Of a DNA stretch of 64,000 bases, positions 40,363-48,264 are shown in pieces. The DNA comes from Variibacter sp. Its GTDB lineage: Bacteria > Pseudomonadota > Alphaproteobacteria > Rhizobiales > Xanthobacteraceae. A program made the position numbers and the translations under genes. Below the pieces are notes generated by a model, which worked only from the letters and a program-made list of their open reading frames with translations, was not told where the DNA came from and ran no database searches. The stretch spans positions 1-64,000 of the forward strand of contig JADGHE010000002.1 in the NCBI GenBank assembly GCA_019689555.1. The letters run 5' to 3'. Positions within the stretch are counted from its first letter, which is position 1; every line of letters starts with the position of its first letter.

Positions 40363-40830
40363 TCAGGCGGCGGGGCGGGTCTGCCCCGCCCCGGGGGAGG
40401 ACGCCGGTCGGTCGGCCGAACGGTCGAAGGCCTCGTCCTCTGCGGACGCAGCCTGGCCGTCGGGCGACGCCTTCATGAAATCGCGACCCAGGGCGTAGCC
40501 GAGTGAGATCGCCTCCGCGAGGATGGCGGCGCGCGCATCGCCGTCCGCATAGGGCCGACGCGCGGCGTCCCGCTGCTCGGCGCGCCGCTCGGCCCACAAC
40601 AGCGTCAGCACCGCGCCGGTTCCGATCAGCACGAAAGCGCCCGCGAGGACGAGACGCGCGCCCACGGGCCCAAGGCTCGGCTCCAGCGCGTGCCGCGCCG
40701 CCGAGGTGCCTTCGATCGCGGCCGCGACCAGGCTCGCGGCCACGATCGCGCCCGCAATCACGCGCCGCCGCGCCTTCCTCGTTGCATCGACGAAGAACGT
40801 CGTCAGGGCCTGGCCGAAGGACAGCCGCAT
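40363..40830 (-). CDS. small membrane protein of unknown function
   Basis: 155 residues with two probable membrane helices (IAGAIVAASLVAAAIEG and GARLVLAGAFVLIGTGAVLT). A basic segment sits before the first helix (RKARRRVIAG) and after the second (WAERRAEQRDAARR). The C-terminal 55 residues are polar and low complexity. Not a known family by eye. It starts 21 bases after the DUF883-like gene and is likely in the same unit. Confidence 0.7.
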   Translation of the reverse strand: MRLSFGQALTTFFVDATRKARRRVIAGAIVAASLVAAAIEGTSAARHALEPSLGPVGARLVLAGAFVLIGTGAVLTLLWAERRAEQRDAARRPYADGDARAAILAEAISLGYALGRDFMKASPDGQAASAEDEAFDRSADRPASSPGAGQTRPAA

Positions 40831-40851
40831 CTGGAGCGGCCCTTCGTCGGC

Positions 40852-41298
40852 TCAGGCCGCTTCGCGCCGGCTGGCCATGCCGGCCAGAAAACCGACGCCG
40901 AGAGCCACCGCCACCGTCATGAGCGGCCGGCGCTCGATCTCGTGCCCGATCCTGCGAACGGCGCTCGTGCCCATCTGCGCCGCCCCGGTTATGGACGTCG
41001 CGCTCTCGCGCAGACGGTCGGCGACGTCCGTCAAGACGTCGGCGACCAGCACCCCCGCCTGGTTGGAGGCGCGCAGGGCGGCCTGCCCGACCTGATCGGA
41101 CGCGCCCGCGACCGTGGCGCGAATGCTGCCTTCGCTGGTCAGAGTGGAAATGCGGCTTTCAAGTTCGCGGATGACCTGCTCGAGCTGGCGCACGCTTCGC
41201 GCCGCCTGCCGGCGTCGCCTCGCGCCGGAGCGGTTGCCGCGGCCGTCGCGCCTCGTCTCCGCATGCGTGGTCCGCTGTTCATTCGCTCCGGTCGGCAT
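40852..41298 (-). CDS. DUF883/YqjD-like membrane-anchored protein
   Basis: 148 residues. The basic N-terminus ([17 protein letters not shown]) leads into a coiled-coil of about residues 36-110 (SVRQLEQVIRELESRIST). A C-terminal helix, RPLMTVAVALGVGFLAGMAS, is the hallmark of YqjD/ElaB-like inner-membrane proteins that tether ribosomes in stationary-phase E. coli; that role here is inferred. The start is at 41298 (MPTGANEQRTTH). A GGAAC-N17-TGTT element lies 39 bases upstream. Confidence 0.8.
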   Translation of the reverse strand: MPTGANEQRTTHAETRRDGRGNRSGARRRRQAARSVRQLEQVIRELESRISTLTSEGSIRATVAGASDQVGQAALRASNQAGVLVADVLTDVADRLRESATSITGAAQMGTSAVRRIGHEIERRPLMTVAVALGVGFLAGMASRREAA

Positions 41299-41336
41299 GT
41301 TTGTCGTTCCTTGTGCTCGTGATCTGTTGGTGAACC

Positions 41337-41362
41337 AACAGACGGGAGACCCAAAGGGTTCC
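41337..41362 (-). promoter_or_regulatory. EcfG-like promoter of the DUF883-like gene (one mismatch)
   Basis: Minus strand GGAAC (41362-41358), 17-base spacer, TGTT (41340-41337) instead of CGTT. It lies 39 bases before the start at 41298. Confidence 0.45.
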
Positions 41363-41400
41363 GAAACGCCGACGAGGACCGGAAAGTCGAAGGCGCGCCT

Positions 41401-41442
41401 GCGCAAAGGTCGCCGCGCAAAGGTCGACGCGCAAAGGTCGTG
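41401..41442. repeat. three tandem 14-base repeats
   Basis: GCGCAAAGGTCG followed by CC, AC or TG at 41401, 41415 and 41429. Exact over 12 of 14 bases. Position: upstream of the DUF883-like gene. Confidence 0.75.
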
Positions 41443-41916
41443 AGGAGTGGCGTAGCCGGCCGGAGCCGACTACGCCAGGTTGGCCGGCCGAGCACGAGGG
41501 GAGGGGGATGGCGGCCGGTCGCAGAGTCAATGCACGCCGTTGCGATCTGTTCCACCTGCGATCTGTTCCGCCCGATCAGACTCGCCCCGTCGTTGAGCAG
41601 CGCCCGCTTGTGGTTTTCATGCAGGTACAACTCCTCCCGCTTGTCCCGTGCTCGATCGTCATGCCGAGGCGAGGCGGCCGCGACCGCCGTGCGGGCGCGC
41701 GGGCGCGCCCCGCCTCGGCAAGGGCTCGCGAAAGGGGGCGAAGCCGGGGACGCACCTATCGCGCTTTGCGGAGCCAATGCTTATGCTCTCTGTGCCGCGG
41801 CGTCGCGGGCGGCGTCTCCCTCAGGCCGCCTCGATCGGGGAAACAGGGGCGCGGCTTCGTCGCGGCGGCGGACAAGTCAATAACTGAATGGCGCCAGGGA
41901 CGCATAGGGCGACTCG

Positions 41917-43425
41917 ATGGCGGATAATGCGGATCGCACGACAGCCAAGGAGCTGCGGGAAGCCAACGAACGTCTCCGACGGGAGATCGCGGCCCACGAA
42001 GAGACCCTGCGGCAGCTCAATGCCGTGCGCCATCAGCTCGAACAGCGGGTCTCCGAACGCACGAAGGAACTGAGCCTCGTCAAGGCGCGCTTCGAAACGG
42101 CCTTGCGCGGCGCCAAGGTCTACGTCTTCACGCAGGATCGCTCGCTCCGCTACACCTGGGTCTACACGCCGGAGGGCGAGGCCGCGGGCGCGCACATGCT
42201 GGGCCGTACGGACGAGGAGCTGCTGCCTCCCGGCGAGCGCGAGGCCGTCATCAGCCTGAAGAAGTCGGTGCTCAGCACCGGCGTCCCGGGCGACTGCGAG
42301 GTGTCCTACCTCCTGCCGGAAGGCCGCGCCCTCTTCGCGCTGCACGTCGAGCCGAGCTATGCCGCGGACGGCACCATCGACGGGCTGATCTGCGCCGCCA
42401 TCGACGTCTCGCATATCCGCTCCCTCGAGAGCGAGCAGCGCCGGCTCACCGAGGAGCTCGGCAGCGCGCTCCAGCGCTACGAGACCGCCTTGCGCGGCTC
42501 GCGCGTGACCGTTTTCACGCAGGACCGGCACCTGCGCTACACGTCGATCAGCAACAGCTTCCTCGGCCGCAGCGTCGAGGACATCGTCGGCCACACCGAC
42601 GCCGAGCTGCTGCCGCCCGCCAATTGCGCCGCCGTCACCGCGCTCAAGCGGGCGGCGCTCGACACCGGCGATCCGCAGGACAGCGAGATCCACATCGTCA
42701 CCGGCACGCAGGACTGCTGGTTCGATTTGCACATCGAACCGCTGCGAAACGTGCGCGGCGACATCGTGGGGCTCACGGGCGCGGCGGTCGACATCACCCA
42801 GCGCAAGGAGGGGGAGGCGCATCTGCGCCTGCTGATGCGCGAGATCACCCACCGCTCGAAGAACCTCCTTGCCGTGATCCAGGCCATGGCCCGGCAGACG
42901 GCGCGCCATGCCGGCTCGATCGACGCCTTTCTCGAGCAGTTCGGCGCGCGCCTGCAGGCGCTCGCGACGTCGCATGATCTGCTCGTGATGGAGAGCTGGC
43001 ACGGCGCCTCCCTGCACGATCTCGTGCGCTCGCAGCTCGGGCATCATCTCGATCGGCACGGATCGCAGATATCCTTCGAGGGCCCGCCGATCCTCTTGAA
43101 GCCGGAGGCGGCGCAGAGCCTGGGGCTCGCGCTTTACGAGCTCGCGAGCAACGCGGCGAAATATGGCGCGCTGTCGACGCCCACGGGGCAGGTTTCGATC
43201 GTGTGGCGGCGCCTGCCGGCCTCCGAGGGCTCGGGAATCGAGCTCGTCTGGCAGGAGTCCGGCGGGCCGCCGGTTGTGCCGCCGAGCCGGCGCGGCTTCG
43301 GTACCCTCGTGATCGAGCGGCATCTCGCGAAGTCGCTCGATGCGGAAGTGGAGTTCACCTTTCCGCCGAGCGGCGTGCGCTGCCGGGTGCAGATGCCGCT
43401 CGTCCAGTTCGTCGCGGCGCGCTGA
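41917..43425 (+). CDS. soluble double-PAS histidine kinase, HWE/HisKA_2 family
   Basis: 502-residue cytoplasmic kinase, no membrane helix. N-terminal coiled coil (about residues 5-60) then two PAS-like domains that are internal duplicates: RFETALRGAKVYVFTQDR and RYETALRGSRVTVFTQDR, each followed by LRYT and by DEELLPP/DAELLPP. The kinase core has the HWE-type H-box EITHRSKNLLAVIQAMARQT (His near residue 315), LALYELASNAAKYGAL, and the W-x-E in LVWQESGGP. Its position 1.6 kb from phyR makes it a candidate kinase for PhyR, as PhyK/LovK-type kinases are. No FMN-binding LOV motif (NCRFLQ) is present. Confidence 0.9.
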   Translation: MADNADRTTAKELREANERLRREIAAHEETLRQLNAVRHQLEQRVSERTKELSLVKARFETALRGAKVYVFTQDRSLRYTWVYTPEGEAAGAHMLGRTDEELLPPGEREAVISLKKSVLSTGVPGDCEVSYLLPEGRALFALHVEPSYAADGTIDGLICAAIDVSHIRSLESEQRRLTEELGSALQRYETALRGSRVTVFTQDRHLRYTSISNSFLGRSVEDIVGHTDAELLPPANCAAVTALKRAALDTGDPQDSEIHIVTGTQDCWFDLHIEPLRNVRGDIVGLTGAAVDITQRKEGEAHLRLLMREITHRSKNLLAVIQAMARQTARHAGSIDAFLEQFGARLQALATSHDLLVMESWHGASLHDLVRSQLGHHLDRHGSQISFEGPPILLKPEAAQSLGLALYELASNAAKYGALSTPTGQVSIVWRRLPASEGSGIELVWQESGGPPVVPPSRRGFGTLVIERHLAKSLDAEVEFTFPPSGVRCRVQMPLVQFVAAR

Positions 43426-43443
43426 GCGCGGCGGCTCTGCGCC

Positions 43444-43468
43444 GGAACCGCCCGTCCACCTGCGCGTT
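43444..43468 (+). promoter_or_regulatory. EcfG promoter (exact) upstream of the secreted protein gene
   Basis: GGAAC (43444-43448), 16-base spacer, CGTT (43465-43468): the same form as both nepR/phyR promoters. It is 66 bases before the ATG at 43534 and 19 bases after the kinase stop, so it cannot serve the kinase. Confidence 0.8.
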
Positions 43469-43533
43469 GTTTCCGCGACCATCGACATGGAAGTCCCCCT
43501 GGAGGGGTTTCGCAGCGCAGAGGGAGACTTCCC

Positions 43534-43866
43534 ATGGGCAAGGCCGTTCTGTGCGCGGCCGCCGCCGCGTTCGTCATCGTGCTGGCCGATCACGTCATCG
43601 CCACGGCGGGTGGCGATGCGCCGCAAGAATCCTGGAGCGTCAACCGTGCCCTCAAAGGCGACCGCTTGCCGCGGCCCGTCCGCGCGCCCGCGGAGCCGGC
43701 TTCCACGATTCGGCTGAAGACCCGGCAGGCGCCCGAGCCGGCCGCGCCCCGCGCGCTCGAGGGGTGCGAATCGGCAGTCGGTCCTCTGGCGCGGTCCGCC
43801 GTCGAGGCGCCCGTGGTGCGGTGCCTCGCGGAGGCGCCGCCGATTCGCGCCGTTTCGTTCGGATAG
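43534..43866 (+). CDS. small secreted protein of unknown function, EcfG target
   Basis: 110 residues: signal peptide MGKAVLCAAAAAFVIVLADH, cleavage near ATAG, then a Pro/Arg/Ala-rich mature part (RPVRAPAEPASTIRLKTRQA) with two cysteines (EGCESAV, VRCLAEAPPIR). Not a recognised family. It has an exact EcfG promoter, so it should be induced with the general stress response. GGGAGA stands 7 bases before the start. It is followed by the acyl-CoA dehydrogenase gene after 108 bases. Confidence 0.75.
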   Translation: MGKAVLCAAAAAFVIVLADHVIATAGGDAPQESWSVNRALKGDRLPRPVRAPAEPASTIRLKTRQAPEPAAPRALEGCESAVGPLARSAVEAPVVRCLAEAPPIRAVSFG

Positions 43867-43974
43867 GGGCCGCGCCACCGCCGCGCCGCAATCGCCTTCG
43901 ACACACACCCCCCGTCTGCGGCATGATGGCCGCGATCATGGGTGGCGGCCGCGTGGCCGCGACGGGAGATGTGA

Positions 43975-45168
43975 ATGGAAGGTTCGGTTGCGTCGGATCA
44001 GACGGTTCCCGTGTTTCTCGGCCGGGACTTTCCGGAGCTGCGCGAGGCCGTGCAGCGCGTGTGCGCGCGCTTTCCGGGTGAGTACTGGCGCTCCTGCGAC
44101 GAGCGCTCGGTCTACCCCAAGGAGTTCGTCGACGCCTTGACGGAGGCCGGCTTTCTCGCCGCGCTGATTCCCGAGGAATACGGGGGCTCCGGCCTGCCGC
44201 TGCGCGCCGCCTGCGTCATTCTCGAGGAGATCAATGCCAGCGGCTGCAACGCCGGCGCCGCTCACGCGCAGATGTACATCATGGGCACGCTCCTGCGGCA
44301 CGGCAGCGAGGAGCAGAAGCGGCGCTATCTGCCGCGCATCGCCCGCGGCGAGCTCCGGCTCCAGGCCTTCGGCGTCACCGAGCCCACCACCGGCTCCGAC
44401 ACCACGCAGCTCAAGACCCGGGCCGAGCGGCGGGGCGATCGCTACGTCATTACCGGCCAGAAGGTGTGGACCTCGCGCGCGCTGCATTCGGACCTGATGC
44501 TCCTGCTGGCGCGCACCACCCCGGCCGACGCGGTGCGCCGCCGCACCGAGGGGCTGTCGACCTTCATCGTCGACATCAAGGCGAATCTCGGCAAGGGGCT
44601 GGAGATCCGGCCCCTGAAGGCGATGATCAACCACAACGCGACCGAAGTGTTCATGGACGGCCTCGAAGTGCCGGCCGAGAACCTGATCGGCGAGGAAGGC
44701 CAGGGCTTTCGCTACATCCTCGACGGCATGAACGCCGAGCGCACGCTCATCGCCGCCGAAGCGGTGGGCGACGGGCGCTGGCTCCTCAACAAGGCCGTCG
44801 CCTATGCGAGCGAGCGTCGCGTGTTCGGTCGGCCGATCGGGCAGAATCAGGGGGTGCAGTTCCCTCTGGCGCGCGCCTATGCCTCGCTGGAAGCGGCCGA
44901 CATGATGGTGCGGCGGGCCGCCGCCCTGTTCGACGCCGGCCGCGAATGCGGCGCCGACGCCAACATGGCCAAGCACATCGCGGCGGAGGCCGCGTGGGAG
45001 GCGGCGGAAGCGGCCATGCAGACCCACGGCGGCTTCGGCTTCGCCCGCGAATACGACGTCGAGCGCAAGTGGCGCGAATGCCGCCTCTATCAGATCGCGC
45101 CGATCTCCACCAACATGGTGCTCGCCTACATCGCCCAGCATGTGCTCGGGCTGCCGCGCTCCTATTGA
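43975..45168 (+). CDS. acyl-CoA dehydrogenase
   Basis: 397-residue FAD-dependent dehydrogenase of the acyl-CoA class. N-terminal helical domain, central beta domain (LQAFGVTEPTTGSDTTQLKT, YVITGQKVWTSRALHSD), and C-terminal helical domain. The base region AAMQTHGGFGFAREYDVERK and ending IAPISTNMVLAYIAQHVLG resemble the citronellyl/isovaleryl groups. The substrate is not readable. The unrelated stress gene sits before it and no CoA ligase, enoyl hydratase or thiolase follows. The start at 43975 has GGGAGA upstream. Confidence 0.92.
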   Translation: MEGSVASDQTVPVFLGRDFPELREAVQRVCARFPGEYWRSCDERSVYPKEFVDALTEAGFLAALIPEEYGGSGLPLRAACVILEEINASGCNAGAAHAQMYIMGTLLRHGSEEQKRRYLPRIARGELRLQAFGVTEPTTGSDTTQLKTRAERRGDRYVITGQKVWTSRALHSDLMLLLARTTPADAVRRRTEGLSTFIVDIKANLGKGLEIRPLKAMINHNATEVFMDGLEVPAENLIGEEGQGFRYILDGMNAERTLIAAEAVGDGRWLLNKAVAYASERRVFGRPIGQNQGVQFPLARAYASLEAADMMVRRAAALFDAGRECGADANMAKHIAAEAAWEAAEAAMQTHGGFGFAREYDVERKWRECRLYQIAPISTNMVLAYIAQHVLGLPRSY

Positions 45169-45254
45169 CCGTCGGCGAAGCCCTTTCCCGGTGCGCGCAA
45201 TCCGCTTGACTGCCTCGCGGCTCCATGGAACCGCAGTCGAAAAGAGGCGGAATC

Positions 45255-47660
45255 ATGCGACTGCGATTCGCCTGGCGTAGCGCCGCGCGTCGGCTCCTGC
45301 CGCTCGCTCTGCTGGCGGCCCTCGTGCTGGCCGGGGCGCCGAGCCTGGGCCAGAATGCGGCATCGGGCGACTCGGCCGCCATCGAGGCGGCCAAGGTGGC
45401 GCTCGACCGCATCGAGAACACCCTCGGCCGCGGCGAGCTCTCCGCCAAGCAGCTCGGCGACCTGCGCGCCGCCTTGGCCGAGACCCGCGACGCCCTGCGC
45501 GCCAAGCTCGAGGATCTCGAGCCGCGGATGGCGGAAGCGGAAGAGCGGCTCAAGCAGCTCGGCCCCCCGCCGCCGAAGGACGCGCCGGCCGAGCCGGCCG
45601 CGCTCGCGGCCGAACGCGAGGACCTGTCGCGGGCGTTTTCGGCGCTCGACGGCGCGGTCAAGCAGAGCCGCCTGCTGCTCGTGCGCAGCGACCAGCTCGC
45701 CGAGCGCATCACCGCGCGCCGCCACGCCCTCTATGCCCGCGAGATCCTCGAGCGCAGCCCGAGCGTGCTTGATCTCTCGTTCTGGCACGAAGCGGTGGGC
45801 GCCCTCCCGGAGGAGTTCGGAAAGCTCGGCACCGTCGTGAGCGCCTGGAGCGCTGCGGCGGACGAGAAGGGGCGGGCCCATGTCGCCGCGGCGCTCGTCT
45901 GCATCGCCGGGCTGTTGCTTGCGGCGCGCCTGATCCGGCGCTGGTGGCGGCGCCGCTACGCCAACGGCGTCGCGAGTGACACGCGCTTTGCCAAGGCGCG
46001 CAAGGGCCTGTGGGTGTTCATATCGGTGGCGGCACCGGCCCCGATCGTCACCGCCGCCGCGCTCCAGGTGCTCGATCTGTTCGGCCTGTGGACGCCGCAG
46101 ATCGAGGAGATCGCGGCCGGGCTCGTCGCCGGCGTCGCGGTCGCCGCCTTCGGCCGCGGTGCCGCCCTCGGCCTGTTCGCGCCGGAGCGCCCGGAGCGGC
46201 GGCTGCTGGCGATGGACCATAAGGCGGCCGTCTGCCTCGCCGAGCACCTCGTCTGGAGCGCGCGCATCTTCGGCGCCGCCATCGTGCTGCAGATCGTGCA
46301 CAAGGCGGTGGTGACGCCGCTGGTCTTGACGATCGCGACCAACGCGCTGTTCGCCCTCGCGATCGCGGCCCTGCTCGTCCACCTGATCTTCCGCCTCCGG
46401 CGCCTCGAGGAGGAGCTCGACGGGGCGACGACGGCGGCCCCCTGGGTGCGGCTGCTCGGCTGGGTCATCGTGGCCACGCTCGCGGCCGCGCTGGTGACCG
46501 GCTATGCCGGGCTCGCCGCCTTCATCGCGCTGCGGACGGTGGTCGCAGCCGCGCTCGGCTGCGCGCTCTACATCTGGCTGGTCGCCGCCGACGCCCTGTT
46601 CACGGAGGCCCTCAGTCCCGAGACGCCGCGCGGCCGCGCCATCGCCGCCAATCTCGGCATCCCGCCCCGCAACGCCGGGCTCATCGGCACGCTGCTGTCG
46701 GCGGCGATCCGCATCGTCCTCGTCGTGCTGGTGGTGGCCGTCATCGTCGGCCCGTGGGAGGCCTCGACCGCCGACCTCTTCGAATCCGTGCAGTCGATGC
46801 CGCTCGGGTTCAAGATCGGCGAGATCAACGTGTCCTTCCGCGGGCTCCTGAGCGCGATCCTCGCGCTCATCGTGGTGCTCGTCGCGACGCGGATCGCGCA
46901 GCGCTGGCTGGAGGTGCGCTTCCTGCCGCAGACGACGCTGGAGCCGAGCCTGCAGCTCTCGATCGTCACGATCTTCGGCTACCTCGGCATCATCACGGCG
47001 GTCGCGCTGGCCCTGGGCGCGCTCGGCATCGATCTGCAGAAGATCGCGCTGGTCGCGGGCGCGCTGTCGGTGGGCATCGGTTTCGGCCTGCAGTCGATCG
47101 TCTCCAACTTCGTGTCGGGCCTCATTCTCCTCGCCGAGCGCCCGATCCGCGTCGGCGATTCGATCGTCGTCAAGGGCGAGGAGGGCTGGGTACGGCGCAT
47201 CCGCGTGCGCGCGACCGAGATCGAGACGTTCGAGCGCGCGAGCGTCATCATCCCCAATTCCGAGCTCATCACCGGCCTGGTGAAGAACTGGACCCACGCC
47301 AACACGATGGGCCGCGTCATCATCAAGGTCGGGGTCAGCTACGACAGCGATCCCGATCAGGTGCGCGAGCTGCTCGAGAAGATCGCGAACGATCACCCTC
47401 AGGTCGTGCAGAGCCCGCCGCCGCGCGCGTTCCTCCTCGGCTTCGGGGACAGCGCGCTCGAATTCGATCTGCGCTGCGTCGTCGCCAATGTCGAGCACGG
47501 ACTGGCCGTGCGCAGCGACCTCCATTTCGCCATTCTGAAAGCCTTCCGCGAAGCCGGAATCGAGATTCCGTTCCCGCAGTGCGACGTGCGCGTGCGCGAG
47601 GCGCAGACGGAAGCGCGCTCCGGCCCGCCCGCGCGCCGGAGCGGCGCGAACGCATCCTGA
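45255..47660 (+). CDS. large mechanosensitive channel, MscS family (DUF3772 type)
   Basis: 801-residue inner-membrane protein. Signal peptide at residues 1-32, a periplasmic coiled-coil domain (about 36-170, DUF3772-like, EARVALDRIENTL region), then about ten membrane helices and a C-terminal MscS core: VAGALSVGIGFGLQSIVSNF, then ERPIRVGDSIVVKGEEGWVR and EIETFERASVIIPNSELITG. The final beta and C-terminal domain end near FPQCDVRVREAQ. It should gate in response to membrane tension. The start MRLRFAWRS at 45255 is preferred over 45225 because AAGAGGCGG precedes it. Confidence 0.9.
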   Translation: MRLRFAWRSAARRLLPLALLAALVLAGAPSLGQNAASGDSAAIEAAKVALDRIENTLGRGELSAKQLGDLRAALAETRDALRAKLEDLEPRMAEAEERLKQLGPPPPKDAPAEPAALAAEREDLSRAFSALDGAVKQSRLLLVRSDQLAERITARRHALYAREILERSPSVLDLSFWHEAVGALPEEFGKLGTVVSAWSAAADEKGRAHVAAALVCIAGLLLAARLIRRWWRRRYANGVASDTRFAKARKGLWVFISVAAPAPIVTAAALQVLDLFGLWTPQIEEIAAGLVAGVAVAAFGRGAALGLFAPERPERRLLAMDHKAAVCLAEHLVWSARIFGAAIVLQIVHKAVVTPLVLTIATNALFALAIAALLVHLIFRLRRLEEELDGATTAAPWVRLLGWVIVATLAAALVTGYAGLAAFIALRTVVAAALGCALYIWLVAADALFTEALSPETPRGRAIAANLGIPPRNAGLIGTLLSAAIRIVLVVLVVAVIVGPWEASTADLFESVQSMPLGFKIGEINVSFRGLLSAILALIVVLVATRIAQRWLEVRFLPQTTLEPSLQLSIVTIFGYLGIITAVALALGALGIDLQKIALVAGALSVGIGFGLQSIVSNFVSGLILLAERPIRVGDSIVVKGEEGWVRRIRVRATEIETFERASVIIPNSELITGLVKNWTHANTMGRVIIKVGVSYDSDPDQVRELLEKIANDHPQVVQSPPPRAFLLGFGDSALEFDLRCVVANVEHGLAVRSDLHFAILKAFREAGIEIPFPQCDVRVREAQTEARSGPPARRSGANAS

Positions 47661-47717
47661 CCCCACCCGTTCTGACCCCCGCCTTTCCGACCCCACGAAA
47701 ACCTGTCGAGATCGAAG

Positions 47718-48260
47718 ATGACGAGACCGCCCGCTCGCCTTGGACACGCCGCCGCCCTGCTGCTCGCGCTCGCCGCCTTGACGGCCTGCGCAGGAGTGGC
47801 CGACCGCGATCCGCCGGCGGGGCCGCCGAGCTTCTATCGCAACCTCGCCCAGCCGGGCGCCGAGCTCGATGCCGCGGCCGCGCAGGCGATGATTTCGGGC
47901 TATCGTCAGAACAACGGCCTCTCGCCCGTGGTGCTCGATCCGGCGCTGATGCGCATGGCGGAGGAGCAGGCGCGCGCCATGGCCGCGCGCGACAAGCTCG
48001 ACCACAACATTCCGCGCGATTTTGCGAGCCGCCTGCGCGCCTCGGGCTTCGATGCCGGCGTCGCGGTCGAAAACATCGGCGCCGGATATCATACGCTGGC
48101 CGAGGCGTTCTCCGGCTGGCGCGACTCGCCCTCGCACCGGCGCAACATGCTCAAGGCGGGCGTGACCCATATGGGGATCGCCGCCGTCTACGCGCCCCAT
48201 TCCAAGTACAAGGTGTTCTGGTCGCTGGTGCTCGCCGCGCCGGACGCGCGCGGAAGCTGA
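47718..48260 (+). CDS. CAP/SCP-like domain lipoprotein
   Basis: 180 residues. Signal with lipobox LTAC near residue 23, so membrane-anchored. The mature part is a CAP (SCP/TAPS) domain: LMRMAEEQARAMAARDKLDH, VAVENIGAGYHTLAEAFSGW, SPSHRRNMLKAGVTHMGIAA. The cavity residues (His in DKLDH, Glu in VENIGAG, His in SPSHR) are kept. Bacterial members are of unknown function. It starts 58 bases after the channel gene and ends 5 bases before the convergent esterase gene. Confidence 0.88.
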   Translation: MTRPPARLGHAAALLLALAALTACAGVADRDPPAGPPSFYRNLAQPGAELDAAAAQAMISGYRQNNGLSPVVLDPALMRMAEEQARAMAARDKLDHNIPRDFASRLRASGFDAGVAVENIGAGYHTLAEAFSGWRDSPSHRRNMLKAGVTHMGIAAVYAPHSKYKVFWSLVLAAPDARGS

Positions 48261-48264
48261 CGCC

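Larger units (their letters stand above)
41299..41916. other. 618-base intergenic region with local repeats
   Basis: Between the DUF883-like gene and the histidine kinase gene. It contains a weak EcfG-like element, three 14-base tandem repeats (41401-41442) and an 11-bp imperfect hairpin (41450-41475). There is also a duplicated 13-base unit TGCGATCTGTTCC at 41541 and 41557. Short ORFs exist but none looks real by composition or family resemblance. Confidence 0.5.

Noticed and set aside
41440-41916. Short plus-strand ORFs before the kinase gene
   Set aside because: Arg/Ala-rich readings of non-coding GC-rich DNA with no ribosome site and no family resemblance.
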